A DNA stretch of 64,000 bases, taken from assembly GCA_023411115.1 (NCBI GenBank), contig JAEYPF010000021.1, positions 62,001 to 126,000 of the forward strand. Direction: 5' to 3'. The position numbers were made by a program, and so were the translations under genes. Positions 43,077-52,316 of the stretch are shown piece after piece. How positions within the stretch are numbered: position 1 is the first letter of the stretch; each line of letters begins with the position of its first letter. This DNA is from Methanobacteriota archaeon (GTDB lineage Archaea > Methanobacteriota > Methanobacteria > Methanobacteriales > Methanobacteriaceae). A model generated the notes under the pieces. The model ran no database searches. It was not told where the DNA came from and was given only the letters and a program-made list of their open reading frames with translations.

Positions 43077-44102
43077 TTATCCTAATGCACCTATTGCCTC
43101 GCCTCTTACAAGTCTTCGAAATGCCTTACTTTCATCAACCAGCATTTCAAAATTTTCATCATTTATTAATGCAATTTTAGGGAGGTTAACGCGTTTTATT
43201 GCCTCTTTAAGCTCATTATTAATTGAATAATTATTAATGGCATGCTCAGTATCGTCCATATATGAATTGATAAATTTAATTACTTCATCTTTTCCGAATT
43301 TATTAAATAAATCTGCAATGATGGATATCATAACTGTATTATCAGCCATTATTGCAATTTCTGCTTCTCTTATGGCATATTCATTCCCATTAAATGAAAT
43401 TGCAATACCGCCCTGTTCTTTTGCAAACCTCAGGGGCTCGACATCAGTTATACTGTCTCCAACATACATAATATCAGAATTATTAAACCCAAATTTACTG
43501 ATAATATCCAGAACAGCTATTTTTTTACCTTCTCCACCTATAGGGTCAACTTCTTCCATTATTTTGCCAATTTCCATTTTATTGATATCTTCCCAGAATA
43601 TTTTTTCCAATACTTCAAAATCTGGATTTTCAAGTATTATTTTTCTAAACTCCATTAATTTTTCTTTATCAGATACATTAATTGAACAACAATCCATATC
43701 CAGTTTAGTTGAATAAGTATTTTCAAATGGAAACTCAATTAAATCACAGAGTGCACGAATATATTGTTCATAGCTTGTACTTACAATGAAGGATGGCATT
43801 ACTTCATTTACAAATTGTAATGTATCCTTTGCACCAGGAAGAAGAAGTACATTTTCCTTTGAAAAGCCCACAATATTTTTATTTGTAGCACCATAAGCTT
43901 TTAAAAAAGGAACGATTAATTTTAAAGTCCCTCCAGCCTTATAACCTTCTCTTTTAACTTCTTCAACAAGGATATCATCATATTTACTGATTATAGTAAA
44001 AAAATTTTCCCCATCTTCAATGAAATGGCCTGCAAGCTCAAATGCATTATCATTTATTGATATAGGGCCTTCACAGTCAGAAATAAAAACTCTTTTGCCC
44101 AA
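43077..44102 (-). CDS. ehaR: HAD-like protein, EhaR
   Basis: 341 residues. FISDCEGPISINDNAFELAGHFI at the N-terminus replaces the usual DxD nucleophile motif of HAD enzymes with D-C-E. A late MYVGDSITDVEPLRFAKEQGG motif is a good HAD motif IV, so the fold is secure but phosphatase activity is doubtful. TTG 44102 is preferred to TTG 44117, which lies in the Shine-Dalgarno GGAGGAAG. Its leader contains repeat copy 6. Hydrophilic non-conserved subunit of the eha operon; role unknown. Confidence 0.8.
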   Translation of the reverse strand: MGKRVFISDCEGPISINDNAFELAGHFIEDGENFFTIISKYDDILVEEVKREGYKAGGTLKLIVPFLKAYGATNKNIVGFSKENVLLLPGAKDTLQFVNEVMPSFIVSTSYEQYIRALCDLIEFPFENTYSTKLDMDCCSINVSDKEKLMEFRKIILENPDFEVLEKIFWEDINKMEIGKIMEEVDPIGGEGKKIAVLDIISKFGFNNSDIMYVGDSITDVEPLRFAKEQGGIAISFNGNEYAIREAEIAIMADNTVMISIIADLFNKFGKDEVIKFINSYMDDTEHAINNYSINNELKEAIKRVNLPKIALINDENFEMLVDESKAFRRLVRGEAIGALG

Positions 44103-44111
44103 TTTTTCTTC

Positions 44112-44227
44112 CTCCAAAAAAAATTTCTATTTTTTTTGGGGTTTTCGAACACTTTGTGTTCGGAACATCGAAAATCGAAGATTTTCGAATGTTCAGGAAA
44201 TCTTTTTCGAGATATCCTTCAACCTCC
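44112..44227. repeat. Mosaic palindromic repeat, copy 6, inside the eha operon
   Basis: AAATTTCTATTTTTTTT region, CGAACACTTTGTGTTCG, CGAAAATCGAAGATTTTCG and the module GTTCAGGAAAT...ATCCTTCAACCTCC (44191-44227). It separates ehaQ from ehaR, the only large non-coding gap in the operon. Confidence 0.8.
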
Positions 44228-44251
44228 AATTAAAAATAAAAAAAATAATAA

Positions 44252-45610
44252 TTATGCTGTTTTCAATTTTACAGCACCTACTGGACATGTTACCTCACAT
44301 GAATCACATACTATGCATTTTTCAGTGTCAACCACAATTTTACCATCTTCAATACTCATGGCATCTTCAGGACACTTATTTACACATACTCCGCACAGCT
44401 GACATGTTTCACTATCAATGGTTATTTCTCCAGTTCTTGGACCTTCTAAATTCTTTCTTACGTAGAATATTTTGTCATCGTTAGCATCGAAGTATTCTTC
44501 TTTGAGAACTATAGACCCAAATGGGCATGCTTCAACACATTTTCCACAATAAACACAGTCTTCACCAATGTGTACTGGAGAAGGCATCTCAAGTTCAATT
44601 GTATCAGCAGGACAGACACTTATACATGCACTGCACCCTATACAACTTTCTTCAATTACAGCTATGTTTCTTTTTGGAGCAGTAGTTTCAATTACATCCT
44701 TGATATCTTCTATCTCAAGGTCTCCATCCATAGCAGCAGTGATCTTTTCTTTTAATTTATCTGTTATATCAATTTCAAATTCATCTTCAGTATGTTCAAA
44801 ACTAATGTCCCTTGAAATTCCATTTAAAACACTATCAACTTTACCTGCATCTTTTGCAAGTTTTTTTGTTTCTTTTTCAAGAAGTTCAGAAACAATTTCC
44901 ATCGTTTTGATTTTACCAAACTTTTCATAAGCTCTTTTTCTTGAAGAATATTTAATTGCAGTTGAAGGGCATACATCCATACATTCCTCACATCTTGCGC
45001 AATATGAAGGATTTATATATGGTAATTTAGTTACCTCACCCACATTTATTGCTCCTTTAGATGGACAAACCCTAGTACAGGTCATACAGCCAATACACTG
45101 CTTTTCATCTACAACTACTCCTTTTCCGCCAGCTACAGATCTTGGTAAGATTTCACCATATTTTATGGCTTCGGTAGGGCATACACGGGAACAATAACCA
45201 CATTTAACACATTTTTCCTCGTCTATTACGCTGTGGGCTTCTTCCTTACCTGATGATATTAACTGAATTGCACCAGTTCTACATGCATTTACACATGCAC
45301 CACATCTTCTACATAATTTTGGATTAATATTTGGTACATTTTCCCTTACGGCCTCAGCCATAGCGGTTTCCATAGTTATAGCATCATATGGACAAGCTTC
45401 TCTGCAAAGAACACACCCAAAACACTTATCATCAATTTCTATATGTTTATCAGGAGGTATTTCATGAACAGCTTCTACAGGACAAACCTGAAGGCATGGC
45501 TTATCTACACATTGTTCACATTTAGATGCGTCTATTTCATAGGCCACTTCTACTTCTCGAAGTGGTTTGTAAGATTTTTTATCAGTTTTAGTTTCAGGAA
45601 TTTTATCCAC
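44252..45610 (-). CDS. ehaQ: Eha polyferredoxin with ten [4Fe-4S] motifs
   Basis: 452 residues. Ten cysteine motifs can be counted: a first variant CEQCVDKPCLQVCP, then CFGCVLCREACP, CRRCGACVNACR, CVKCGYCSRVCP, CIGCMTCTRVCP, CARCEECMDVCP, CIGCSACISVCP, CVYCGKCVEACP, CQLCGVCVNKCP and CIVCDSCEVTCP. The 10-cluster polyferredoxin is a diagnostic part of Eha (Ehb has a 14-cluster one). Starts with GTG, with GGGGGTG ahead, inside the end of ehaP. Carries electrons between the hydrogenase core and soluble acceptors. Confidence 0.92.
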   Translation of the reverse strand: MDKIPETKTDKKSYKPLREVEVAYEIDASKCEQCVDKPCLQVCPVEAVHEIPPDKHIEIDDKCFGCVLCREACPYDAITMETAMAEAVRENVPNINPKLCRRCGACVNACRTGAIQLISSGKEEAHSVIDEEKCVKCGYCSRVCPTEAIKYGEILPRSVAGGKGVVVDEKQCIGCMTCTRVCPSKGAINVGEVTKLPYINPSYCARCEECMDVCPSTAIKYSSRKRAYEKFGKIKTMEIVSELLEKETKKLAKDAGKVDSVLNGISRDISFEHTEDEFEIDITDKLKEKITAAMDGDLEIEDIKDVIETTAPKRNIAVIEESCIGCSACISVCPADTIELEMPSPVHIGEDCVYCGKCVEACPFGSIVLKEEYFDANDDKIFYVRKNLEGPRTGEITIDSETCQLCGVCVNKCPEDAMSIEDGKIVVDTEKCIVCDSCEVTCPVGAVKLKTA

Positions 45611-46643
45611 CCCCTACAGGTAATAGTGCTGGTTTTACTGTTACAAGAATCTCATTTTCTTTCACTTCACTTTCAGTGAGTAAAAACCTTGCGACATAAA
45701 ATCCTGCAACACCGAATGGACATGTTTGATAACATGTTGTACAGCGCAGACACTTATTAGTATCTCTGGTTACGCCTTTTTCTTTATCATAAGTAATAGC
45801 ACCTGTAGGACATTCATCAACGCATAATCTGCATTGTTTACATTTAGAATCGTCCCAGGTTATAATTCTGAGTTTCAGTCGATCTGTTACTTTTTCAACT
45901 ATATCCTTTATAAGATCTTCATCAGGTAATATTTCACGAGCCTTTTCAAGAACATCATCAAATGGAACTTCAAATGTCACAACTTTTTCAGGTGGAAGAT
46001 CCTTTAATTCATCCTGCCGGGATTCTATTAAATCTTCTAGGGTCTGAACAACCAGATTAATTACGTCTTTTTGCCCTTCAACATTGGAAATGTATATTCC
46101 TTTAATTGCACCTTTTACAGGACATGCTTTTGCACATTCTCCACAGGCTATGCACTTGGACTGATCTACCATCATCTTATTATCTTCTTCGATAATGGCA
46201 CCTTCAACTTTACACGCTTTCATACATTTTTTACATCGAATGCAGAGGTAATCATCGATTACAAACATCTTCTCTGCAGGTAATATGGTGAATTCCTCGT
46301 GAATTAAATGACTTTCACCAGTTCTGAGTGTTTTCGGATCTGTGGGACATACTTCTGCACAGAATCCGCATCTTATGCATGCGTCTGTATTTATAACTGG
46401 GTATGTTATACCTTCTCCATCTTCCATATCCTTGTCTTTTGTCCTTACAAGTTTAATAGCAGCTGGAGAGGGACATGCAGCTGTACATGCACCGCATGCA
46501 ATACATAATTCCCTTACAACTTCAGGAAAATCTCTGAATCTATCAGGCGCTTCTACTATTTCTCTATTTGTTGCAGCACCTGCAAAGTTTTCAATCCATC
46601 CTTTTCTTGCAAATTCGTATAAATACCATATTACGGAAGACAT
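45603..46643 (-). CDS. ehaP: Eha polyferredoxin with six [4Fe-4S] motifs
   Basis: 346 residues with six motifs: CIACGACTAACP, CIRCGFCAEVCP, CIRCKKCMKACK, CIACGECAKACP, CKQCRLCVDECP and CLRCTTCYQTCP. The N-terminus SSVIWYLYEFARKGWIENFAG is an amphipathic lead like that of NuoI-type subunits and probably sits at the membrane. The third motif ends in Lys where Pro is usual. The 6-cluster protein is the second Eha hallmark. It overlaps ehaQ by 8 bp. Confidence 0.92.
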   Translation of the reverse strand: MSSVIWYLYEFARKGWIENFAGAATNREIVEAPDRFRDFPEVVRELCIACGACTAACPSPAAIKLVRTKDKDMEDGEGITYPVINTDACIRCGFCAEVCPTDPKTLRTGESHLIHEEFTILPAEKMFVIDDYLCIRCKKCMKACKVEGAIIEEDNKMMVDQSKCIACGECAKACPVKGAIKGIYISNVEGQKDVINLVVQTLEDLIESRQDELKDLPPEKVVTFEVPFDDVLEKAREILPDEDLIKDIVEKVTDRLKLRIITWDDSKCKQCRLCVDECPTGAITYDKEKGVTRDTNKCLRCTTCYQTCPFGVAGFYVARFLLTESEVKENEILVTVKPALLPVGGG

Positions 46644-46675
46644 AAAACCCTCTTTTTAGTTTTTGTTAAAATGAT

Positions 46676-47806
46676 TTATTTTACATTATAAATTCCATCA
46701 AACTCTCTGACTTTACCAGATTTTTCATCTACCACAGTAACTCTTTCAGTACATGCAATACATGGATCAACACTTGCATAGGTTGCAATAGCATCTGCAA
46801 CTGTAGCAACATCTTTAAACATGTATCTGGCACATGCATCGATGTTCATTATACTTGGAGTTCTTATGGAAATGTTTTTTATTAAATTACCATTAGTTTC
46901 AATCATATAGGCTACTTCGCCCCTTGGAGCTTCGTTTCTATTGTCGGCGTATCCTGCAGGAATATCAATTTTTTTCCTTACTTTACCTTCAGGTAGATTA
47001 TTTATAGCCTGTCTGATAATCTTAATTGATTCTGTAACCTCATCAAATCGGTTCATGTTTCTTGCAAAATTGTCCCCTTCATCACGCCAGATCACATTGA
47101 AATCTAAATGGTCCCTGTATACTGGCTTATCAGTTCTTAAATCATCTCTTATTGATGATGCTCTGGCAATTGGACCTACTGTTCTAGCTTTAAGTGAATC
47201 TTCTTTAGATATGACTCCTACATCTTTAGATCTGAGACCTAACAAAGGACCATGCTCGAACATTTGAGGATACTTGGCATACTGTGACTCTAATTGATCT
47301 AAAAGATTTAAAATACTTTTTAGATGGACTTCCTTGGCATCAAGCCTTACTCCACCAACTACATTCCATGCCATATGAACTCTGTTACCAGTTAAAAGTT
47401 CAATGGCATCCATAACCAGTTCTCTTAGAGACAACATGTACATGAAAAGTGTTTCATGCTCAATTACATTGAAGTATGTTGAATTTGCCAGTAGATGGCT
47501 TTGAATCCTATCAAGTTCATTGGCAATTACCCTTAAAAATTGTGCACGCAATGGAGCTTCTTCACCAGCTATTTTTTCAAATGTTTCAGTGAATGTTTGT
47601 GTATGAATATATGAACATATTCCACAAACCCTCTCTGATAAATAGACACATTTCTGCCAGGTTTTTCCTTCCATTACCTTCTCGATACCTCTGTAAACAT
47701 AACCATAATCTATTTCTGCACCTATTACTTTTTCTCCTCGTGTGTGGAGTTTTAATCTCAAAGGCTCTTTAAGAGCCGGGTGAATTGGTCCTATTGGAAC
47801 TATCAT
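46676..47806 (-). CDS. ehaO: Eha [NiFe]-hydrogenase large subunit
   Basis: 376 residues, NuoD-like, holding the active site. The first Ni ligand motif is ERVCGICSYIHT near residue 60 and the second DPCIACTERVT near residue 350, so all four Cys ligands are present. PIGPIHPALKEPLRLKL opens the protein as in other group 4 hydrogenases. It ends soon after the second motif, and no C-terminal extension for protease processing is evident. Overlaps ehaN by 4 bp (ATGA). Takes up H2 and passes electrons to EhaN. Confidence 0.95.
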   Translation of the reverse strand: MIVPIGPIHPALKEPLRLKLHTRGEKVIGAEIDYGYVYRGIEKVMEGKTWQKCVYLSERVCGICSYIHTQTFTETFEKIAGEEAPLRAQFLRVIANELDRIQSHLLANSTYFNVIEHETLFMYMLSLRELVMDAIELLTGNRVHMAWNVVGGVRLDAKEVHLKSILNLLDQLESQYAKYPQMFEHGPLLGLRSKDVGVISKEDSLKARTVGPIARASSIRDDLRTDKPVYRDHLDFNVIWRDEGDNFARNMNRFDEVTESIKIIRQAINNLPEGKVRKKIDIPAGYADNRNEAPRGEVAYMIETNGNLIKNISIRTPSIMNIDACARYMFKDVATVADAIATYASVDPCIACTERVTVVDEKSGKVREFDGIYNVK

Positions 47807-48252
47807 TTACTTTGCCTCCCTTTAGCTGCTATTGCGTCTGGACCAACGGCTAAAAGAGCCTGTAATATTTCTGTTGGTCTTGGCGGGCATCCTGGGACAG
47901 CTGCATCTACAGGAATGAATTCATTAAGTGGAGGGTATATTGAACTACCATCCTGATTATAAACATGACCTGAAAGTGGACATGCTCCAATTGAAACTAC
48001 TATTTTAGGTTCTGGAGCTTTAGCATAAATTCTCTTGAGATTTTCTTTCCACTGCTCAGCTACTGGTCCTGTAACTAATATTACATCTGCTTCTCTTGGA
48101 TTGTTGTGGAAATAAATTCCATACTGTTCTAAATCATAACGAGGAGATAGAAGGGCAACTACTTCAATATCACACCCATTACATCCTCCGGTATTTATAA
48201 GACATGCGTGAATTGAGCTTTTCCTTATGATACCTTTAAGTGAATCTAACAT
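47803..48252 (-). CDS. ehaN: Eha [NiFe]-hydrogenase small subunit
   Basis: 149 residues, NuoB-like, carrying the proximal [4Fe-4S] cluster. The ligands are in NTGGCNGCDIEVVALLSPRYD, SIGACPLSG and AVPGCPPRPTEIL. It is a cytoplasmic electron relay between the NiFe site of EhaO and the polyferredoxins. Preceded closely by ehaM (4 bp) and overlapping ehaO. Confidence 0.95.
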   Translation of the reverse strand: MLDSLKGIIRKSSIHACLINTGGCNGCDIEVVALLSPRYDLEQYGIYFHNNPREADVILVTGPVAEQWKENLKRIYAKAPEPKIVVSIGACPLSGHVYNQDGSSIYPPLNEFIPVDAAVPGCPPRPTEILQALLAVGPDAIAAKGRQSK

Positions 48253-48256
48253 TTCC

Positions 48257-48658
48257 TTACCTCATAAGATATTCAATTAATTCCTTTTTACCATCAACAA
48301 TGGCATCTTCATACTTTTTACCATTCACAACTTCTTTTGCAATTTTATTTTTTATTGCATCAGCATCTTCTTTGGATATAATCTCCATTATATCCGAAAG
48401 CCAGCATATTTTTAGGTCGGAATCTACTTTATCTAATATACAAAGATATTTTGATGATTCGAAACGGGGATGCAAGGCTTCAAGGCCAGACATATCCAAT
48501 CGTCTCATTAAAATCTTTTCTAATTCCTGTGGGGCGATACCCATTTCCTTTGAAAATGGCTTTATTATATCTTCCTGCCACCTGTAACTGTTTAATATCC
48601 TTCCTTTCATCAGTTCCATTAATGATTCATTCTTTTCTTCTAAATCAGTACTATTCAT
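48257..48658 (-). CDS. ehaM: Eha hydrophilic subunit M
   Basis: 133 residues, soluble and charged, with no membrane segment and no Cys motif from the chosen start. Contains SYRWQEDIIKPFSKEMGIAPQELEKIL and SKYLCILDKVDSDLKICWLSDIMEIIS. ATG 48658 overlaps the ehaL stop (ATGA) and has GGGGATGG ahead of it, so it is preferred to TTG 48682. The role is not known; assignment is by position between EhaL and the small subunit. Confidence 0.82.
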   Translation of the reverse strand: MNSTDLEEKNESLMELMKGRILNSYRWQEDIIKPFSKEMGIAPQELEKILMRRLDMSGLEALHPRFESSKYLCILDKVDSDLKICWLSDIMEIISKEDADAIKNKIAKEVVNGKKYEDAIVDGKKELIEYLMR

Positions 48659-48978
48659 AAAAGAACCATCCCCACAAGCCAAATAAGGCCAGATACTACA
48701 AATCCTATTGCTAATTCATATCTTCCATATCCAGGTCTCATTCCAAGCACAGTTGCTATAAAAAACAATCCCACTGTAATTGAAATGTATTGTGGAATCA
48801 GCATAATAAGTTGACTATTTAAGAATAATATCCATCCTATAACTGAAATTATGAGGGCAACTACATCTATATTTTTAGCTACAAAAGGTTCAGTATACTT
48901 TTTGTAACTAAGTACAAGCCCTACGATCATTCCAATTACAAATGAAAGTATATATACAAGATAAATTGTTAAATCCAT
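48655..48978 (-). CDS. ehaL: Eha integral membrane subunit L
   Basis: 107 residues with three to four membrane segments (LVYILSFVIGMIVGLVLSY; VVALIISVIGWILFL; LIMLIPQYISITVGLFFIATVL; LAIGFVVSGLIWLVGMVLL). No catalytic motif. Assigned by order and membrane profile as one of the non-conserved Eha membrane proteins. It overlaps ehaM and lies 11 bp after ehaK. Confidence 0.82.
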   Translation of the reverse strand: MDLTIYLVYILSFVIGMIVGLVLSYKKYTEPFVAKNIDVVALIISVIGWILFLNSQLIMLIPQYISITVGLFFIATVLGMRPGYGRYELAIGFVVSGLIWLVGMVLL

Positions 48979-48989
48979 GATATCACCAG

Positions 48990-49247
48990 TCAGGCAGGTC
49001 TATAAAGGTATATAAATGATATTATAAATGCTAAGAGAGCTATAATAAAAGCTGCTTTTTCAAGGGATTCTGAAATATGATTAAATTTAGCTCTATTCTG
49101 GTATAATGTTAGAAATGCCAGAAAAACCACTGCAATGGCTAAAGGAGCTACAATAATCCACTGCTTAAATACAGCGAGTGAACTCATTATTATTGCCCCT
49201 ACTCCAACAAGGAACATTAAGAAGAGTGTATCCATTTCTTTCATCAT
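48990..49247 (-). CDS. ehaK: Eha integral membrane subunit K
   Basis: 85 residues and three membrane segments (LFLMFLVGVGAIIMSSLAVF; WIIVAPLAIAVVFLAFLTLY; AAFIIALLAFIISFIYLY). AGGAGAATAAAA lies before the ATG. Assigned by order; no known motif. Confidence 0.82.
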   Translation of the reverse strand: MMKEMDTLFLMFLVGVGAIIMSSLAVFKQWIIVAPLAIAVVFLAFLTLYQNRAKFNHISESLEKAAFIIALLAFIISFIYLYRPA

Positions 49248-49277
49248 TTTTATTCTCCTGCGAAGATTTGCTTAATT

Positions 49278-50141
49278 TTATATTACATTCATGAGTAGTA
49301 TTGAACCTATAATTCCAATTGATGCAAATGTTATTTGAAGTACTACAGAGTGATTAGGGTTTAAAAGCGGTGTGGTAGCACTTACAAATGCTATTCCCAC
49401 TGTCATTGCTACCATTCCTATTATGAGCCAAAGAGGACTCAATGCTCCAATGAATAGTGTTAAAAACACCCATAGTAACATATACCACATCAATGATTCT
49501 GATATCATAAGATATCCGCGCAGTAGTCCAAAGTGTTCAGTTTCATATCCAGATACTATGTCTTTTCCTTTTGTTATTGAAAATGGCGTGTATTGTGCCT
49601 TGGATATTATAAGTACCATGAACATTGCTGCAGCTAAAGGTATGCTGTAAAGTAACGGTCCATGTACTGCTTGATAATTTATTATATCACTAATTCCCAT
49701 GGATCCTGTTTTAAGATATATGATTACAAGCACTGCAAAAAGCGGTACTTCTGCGGCCGCTGAATATACTGCCCTAACACAGCTTAATTTACCATAAGGT
49801 GAACCTGATGATGATCCTGCATTATGCTCTACAATCTTATGAAGTGCATATACTGCAAATATGATTAAAAGTGATCCTTGAACTACAGGCCCCACTATAA
49901 CTGCACTTATCCATATAACCATGAGAATACTTGCTATTCCAATATAAAAAGGCATTGCTGCCGTTTTTGGAAATGATGATTCTTTAATATAGAATTTAAG
50001 TAAGTGTAAAAGGTACTGGATTATAGGTGGTCCTGGTCTGGTCTGTACTCTTGCTACCACTTTTCTGTATAATCCTAGAAGCAAGCTTCCAATTAAGAAT
50101 GCAATAAGAACGTTTAGTAGGATATTTGCCATTAAATTCAT
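49278..50141 (-). CDS. ehaJ: Eha membrane subunit J, NuoH/HyfC-like
   Basis: 287 residues with seven to eight membrane segments. It is the conserved subunit that joins the hydrogenase module to the membrane arm, homologous to NuoH of complex I. ARVQTRPGPPIIQYLLHLLKFYIKES is the typical NuoH loop, and SPYGKLSCVRAVYSAAAEVPL and KGKDIVSGYETEHFGLLRG follow the family pattern with conserved Glu residues used in ion transfer. GGTGATC precedes the ATG. Confidence 0.93.
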   Translation of the reverse strand: MNLMANILLNVLIAFLIGSLLLGLYRKVVARVQTRPGPPIIQYLLHLLKFYIKESSFPKTAAMPFYIGIASILMVIWISAVIVGPVVQGSLLIIFAVYALHKIVEHNAGSSSGSPYGKLSCVRAVYSAAAEVPLFAVLVIIYLKTGSMGISDIINYQAVHGPLLYSIPLAAAMFMVLIISKAQYTPFSITKGKDIVSGYETEHFGLLRGYLMISESLMWYMLLWVFLTLFIGALSPLWLIIGMVAMTVGIAFVSATTPLLNPNHSVVLQITFASIGIIGSILLMNVI

Positions 50142-50165
50142 CTGATCACCAATTGTAACTGCTTA

Positions 50166-50381
50166 TTAATATCCGATGAAGGGTTCTCTCCTTCTATCTT
50201 CTTCCTCTTCTTTTCTGGCTTTTGCCATAATTATTAATCCAAATGAGAGCACCGAAAGTGGAATAAATACGATTGAAATTCCATAAACCATCCAGTCAGC
50301 TGGATTAAATAGTAGTGCGTATACTATGCTCGCTATGGAAATTATAAATATTATTGAGCTTATTATACTCTGTTTATTCAT
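50166..50381 (-). CDS. ehaI: Eha integral membrane subunit I
   Basis: 71 residues, two membrane segments (SIISSIIFIISIASIVYALLF; VYGISIVFIPLSVLSFGLII) and a charged tail ARKEEEEDRRREPFIGY. Assigned by position and small size as EhaI (formerly a DUF2104-type protein). Role in the complex unknown. Confidence 0.82.
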   Translation of the reverse strand: MNKQSIISSIIFIISIASIVYALLFNPADWMVYGISIVFIPLSVLSFGLIIMAKARKEEEEDRRREPFIGY

Positions 50382-50402
50382 TATTTCACCCGATAATGTA
50401 TT

Positions 50403-51083
50403 TTAAAATGGTTTGTTGATTATTAACAATATTTCTATTGCCCTTATAATTACAAGTAACGAACTTAAATGTATTATAACTAAGAACGGTGAACCAGGAG
50501 TTCTAAACATTTCAGCTTTTGTTGCATAAAATGGAGCTATACCAGTCTCACCAGCTATCCCCATTAAGAGCAGTACCGATGCAAATTGTATCATTGGTGT
50601 TACTGAACTTAAGTTAGAAAGTTCAAATAAACTTAACGTACCTGTTGCTGCAAGAATTGTCGCTGCTCCACCAAATAATGGAAGAGATGCAATCATAGCA
50701 ATTATACCATACTGGAATGCTGAATCTAAAACATCCACCATTTTTACGGCTCCAACTAAACCAATATTTACTATACCAATTAATGCAACGAATAATGTAA
50801 AATTGAAGAGATCTCCTGTTATCATTGCTCCTGCAGTTGCAAGACCACATATTATCGCGAGGAATCTCCTTATTTTAAATTCACCTTTATCTACTTTTAC
50901 TTCCCTGTCTTTTAGAGTGCCAAATCTAGCCTCTACCTGGGTTTCTGTATTACTTAAAGCTATAAGAAAGGTAAATAGAAGTGCTCCGCCAAATAAGAAC
51001 AGGTTAAATGGGGTAAAGTACAGTACAATATCTCCTAAGGGTATGTAACCAAATAACTGTCCGCCCAATGTTGCTATATCCAT
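50403..51083 (-). CDS. ehaH: Eha membrane subunit H, antiporter-like (NuoL/N-type, short)
   Basis: 226 residues, six or so membrane segments. ICGLATAGAMITGDLFNFTLFVALIGIVNIGL near residues 80-110 and GIAGETGIAPFYATKAEMFRTPGSP near 180-205 are recognisable from the ion-translocating antiporter-like subunits of complex I and Mrp, but the protein is about half their length. It is the second conserved membrane subunit of Eha and the likely ion path. Confidence 0.9.
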   Translation of the reverse strand: MDIATLGGQLFGYIPLGDIVLYFTPFNLFLFGGALLFTFLIALSNTETQVEARFGTLKDREVKVDKGEFKIRRFLAIICGLATAGAMITGDLFNFTLFVALIGIVNIGLVGAVKMVDVLDSAFQYGIIAMIASLPLFGGAATILAATGTLSLFELSNLSSVTPMIQFASVLLLMGIAGETGIAPFYATKAEMFRTPGSPFLVIIHLSSLLVIIRAIEILLIINKPF

Positions 51084-51120
51084 TTTTATTTACTCCAAGT
51101 CATTTTAAGTGTGAATAATA

Positions 51121-51807
51121 TTATTTTTCTCTTTTAAACTCCTCTCTAGCCATCACACCAATTAATCCCATTTTGGATGCTACTTTTATCAGCACTCCAA
51201 ATGCTGAAAGGAATAAAGCCAGTAGCCAATATTGAGGAGTTACAAAGAACATAAGGAATCCTATAAGCCATAGAACCCATGCTATACCTGATATTCCTGC
51301 TATTCCTTCAAATAAACTGGAAGGGAGACCTCTTATTGTTCTAGAAAGGACATAGAATAATATTCCTACTCCTGCAACTGCCCCTCCTGTAAATCCGCTT
51401 AAAAATACTCCATAAGCTACAAGTATTATTGCAAGGAAAGCAGGTGCAGTTTCTAAAATTTCCATATCAAGGTTAAGTGGAAGTGGTATCAGTTCAACAG
51501 GTTTTCCATTTTTTCTCATTTCTCTGCTCATGAGAATCTCTGAAATTGCGAGAATTTCTGCAAGCTCAACTACCAATCCTGGTAGTACAAGGGCTTCTGC
51601 TAAATCAGTTGCCACAGCTGCAACAATAATTAACATAGCTAGCCCCACTAGATCTGTAAGTATCAATGCTGTTAAATCACCTTTTTTAAATGCTATCCCA
51701 AGAAGGCCTATAAAGCCCACAAGTAACCCAACAATTATTGCTGGTTTGTAAAGTGAAACTACAACAGGAGAGACAACATTTGGGACAAAAACTTCTGCGC
51801 CAGTCAT
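51121..51807 (-). CDS. ehaG: Eha integral membrane subunit G
   Basis: 228 residues with six to seven membrane segments (IIVGLLVGFIGLLGIAF; LVGLAMLIIVAAVATDLAEAL; AFLAIILVAYGVFLSGFTGG and others). ATG 51807 overlaps the ehaF stop (ATGA) with GGAGGGAGG ahead; the upstream TTG at 51846 is not preferred. Assigned by order; it resembles Mrp-type small membrane subunits in part. Confidence 0.84.
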   Translation of the reverse strand: MTGAEVFVPNVVSPVVVSLYKPAIIVGLLVGFIGLLGIAFKKGDLTALILTDLVGLAMLIIVAAVATDLAEALVLPGLVVELAEILAISEILMSREMRKNGKPVELIPLPLNLDMEILETAPAFLAIILVAYGVFLSGFTGGAVAGVGILFYVLSRTIRGLPSSLFEGIAGISGIAWVLWLIGFLMFFVTPQYWLLALFLSAFGVLIKVASKMGLIGVMAREEFKREK

Positions 51808-52316
51808 TCTTCCTCCCTCCTCATTGTAAATTGAAGTGCAACCCATGAGGCAATTACAAATGCCATCATCAAGATGCTTGATTCAAGAATTGTGTCAAAA
51901 CCTCTTGAATAGTACAGTATTTCATCTATTAACCCACCAGGTGAGGAATAAATTGAAGTACCATAATAGAAGGTCGTATTTTTTACTGATATCGCCATAG
52001 GAGACAGATAACCCGTTACTTTACCTGCTTGTGATGAAAATTGAGGATATTGAGATTTAATAATACCCGGTTCCAGAAGAAAGTTTCCATTTAAACCCCA
52101 ATCAGCTATTACATTACCGCCCCTATTATAAGGAGCTAAAGGATCGCCAGAATTAATTTGACTTTGTGGTTCTGGTCTTGGATAAATTTGATGATCATTT
52201 AAAGCAAAAGGTACTACAAAACCTGCTATTAACACAATTCCAAGAACTAAAGAGAAAAGTCTTGGAATATTATCAGGATTTGCAAGATCATTTAGAAGTC
52301 TTCCAATACTCCTCAT
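51804..52316 (-). CDS. ehaF: Eha integral membrane subunit F
   Basis: 170 residues: a membrane segment near the start (LFSLVLGIVLIAGFVVPFAL), a loop of about 90 residues without membrane segments that is likely outside (YPRPEPQSQINSGDPLAPYN), and a second segment ILESSILMMAFVIASWVALQF ending MRREEE. The C-terminal half resembles MrpB-type subunits. Overlaps both neighbours by 4 bp. Confidence 0.84.
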   Translation of the reverse strand: MRSIGRLLNDLANPDNIPRLFSLVLGIVLIAGFVVPFALNDHQIYPRPEPQSQINSGDPLAPYNRGGNVIADWGLNGNFLLEPGIIKSQYPQFSSQAGKVTGYLSPMAISVKNTTFYYGTSIYSSPGGLIDEILYYSRGFDTILESSILMMAFVIASWVALQFTMRREEE

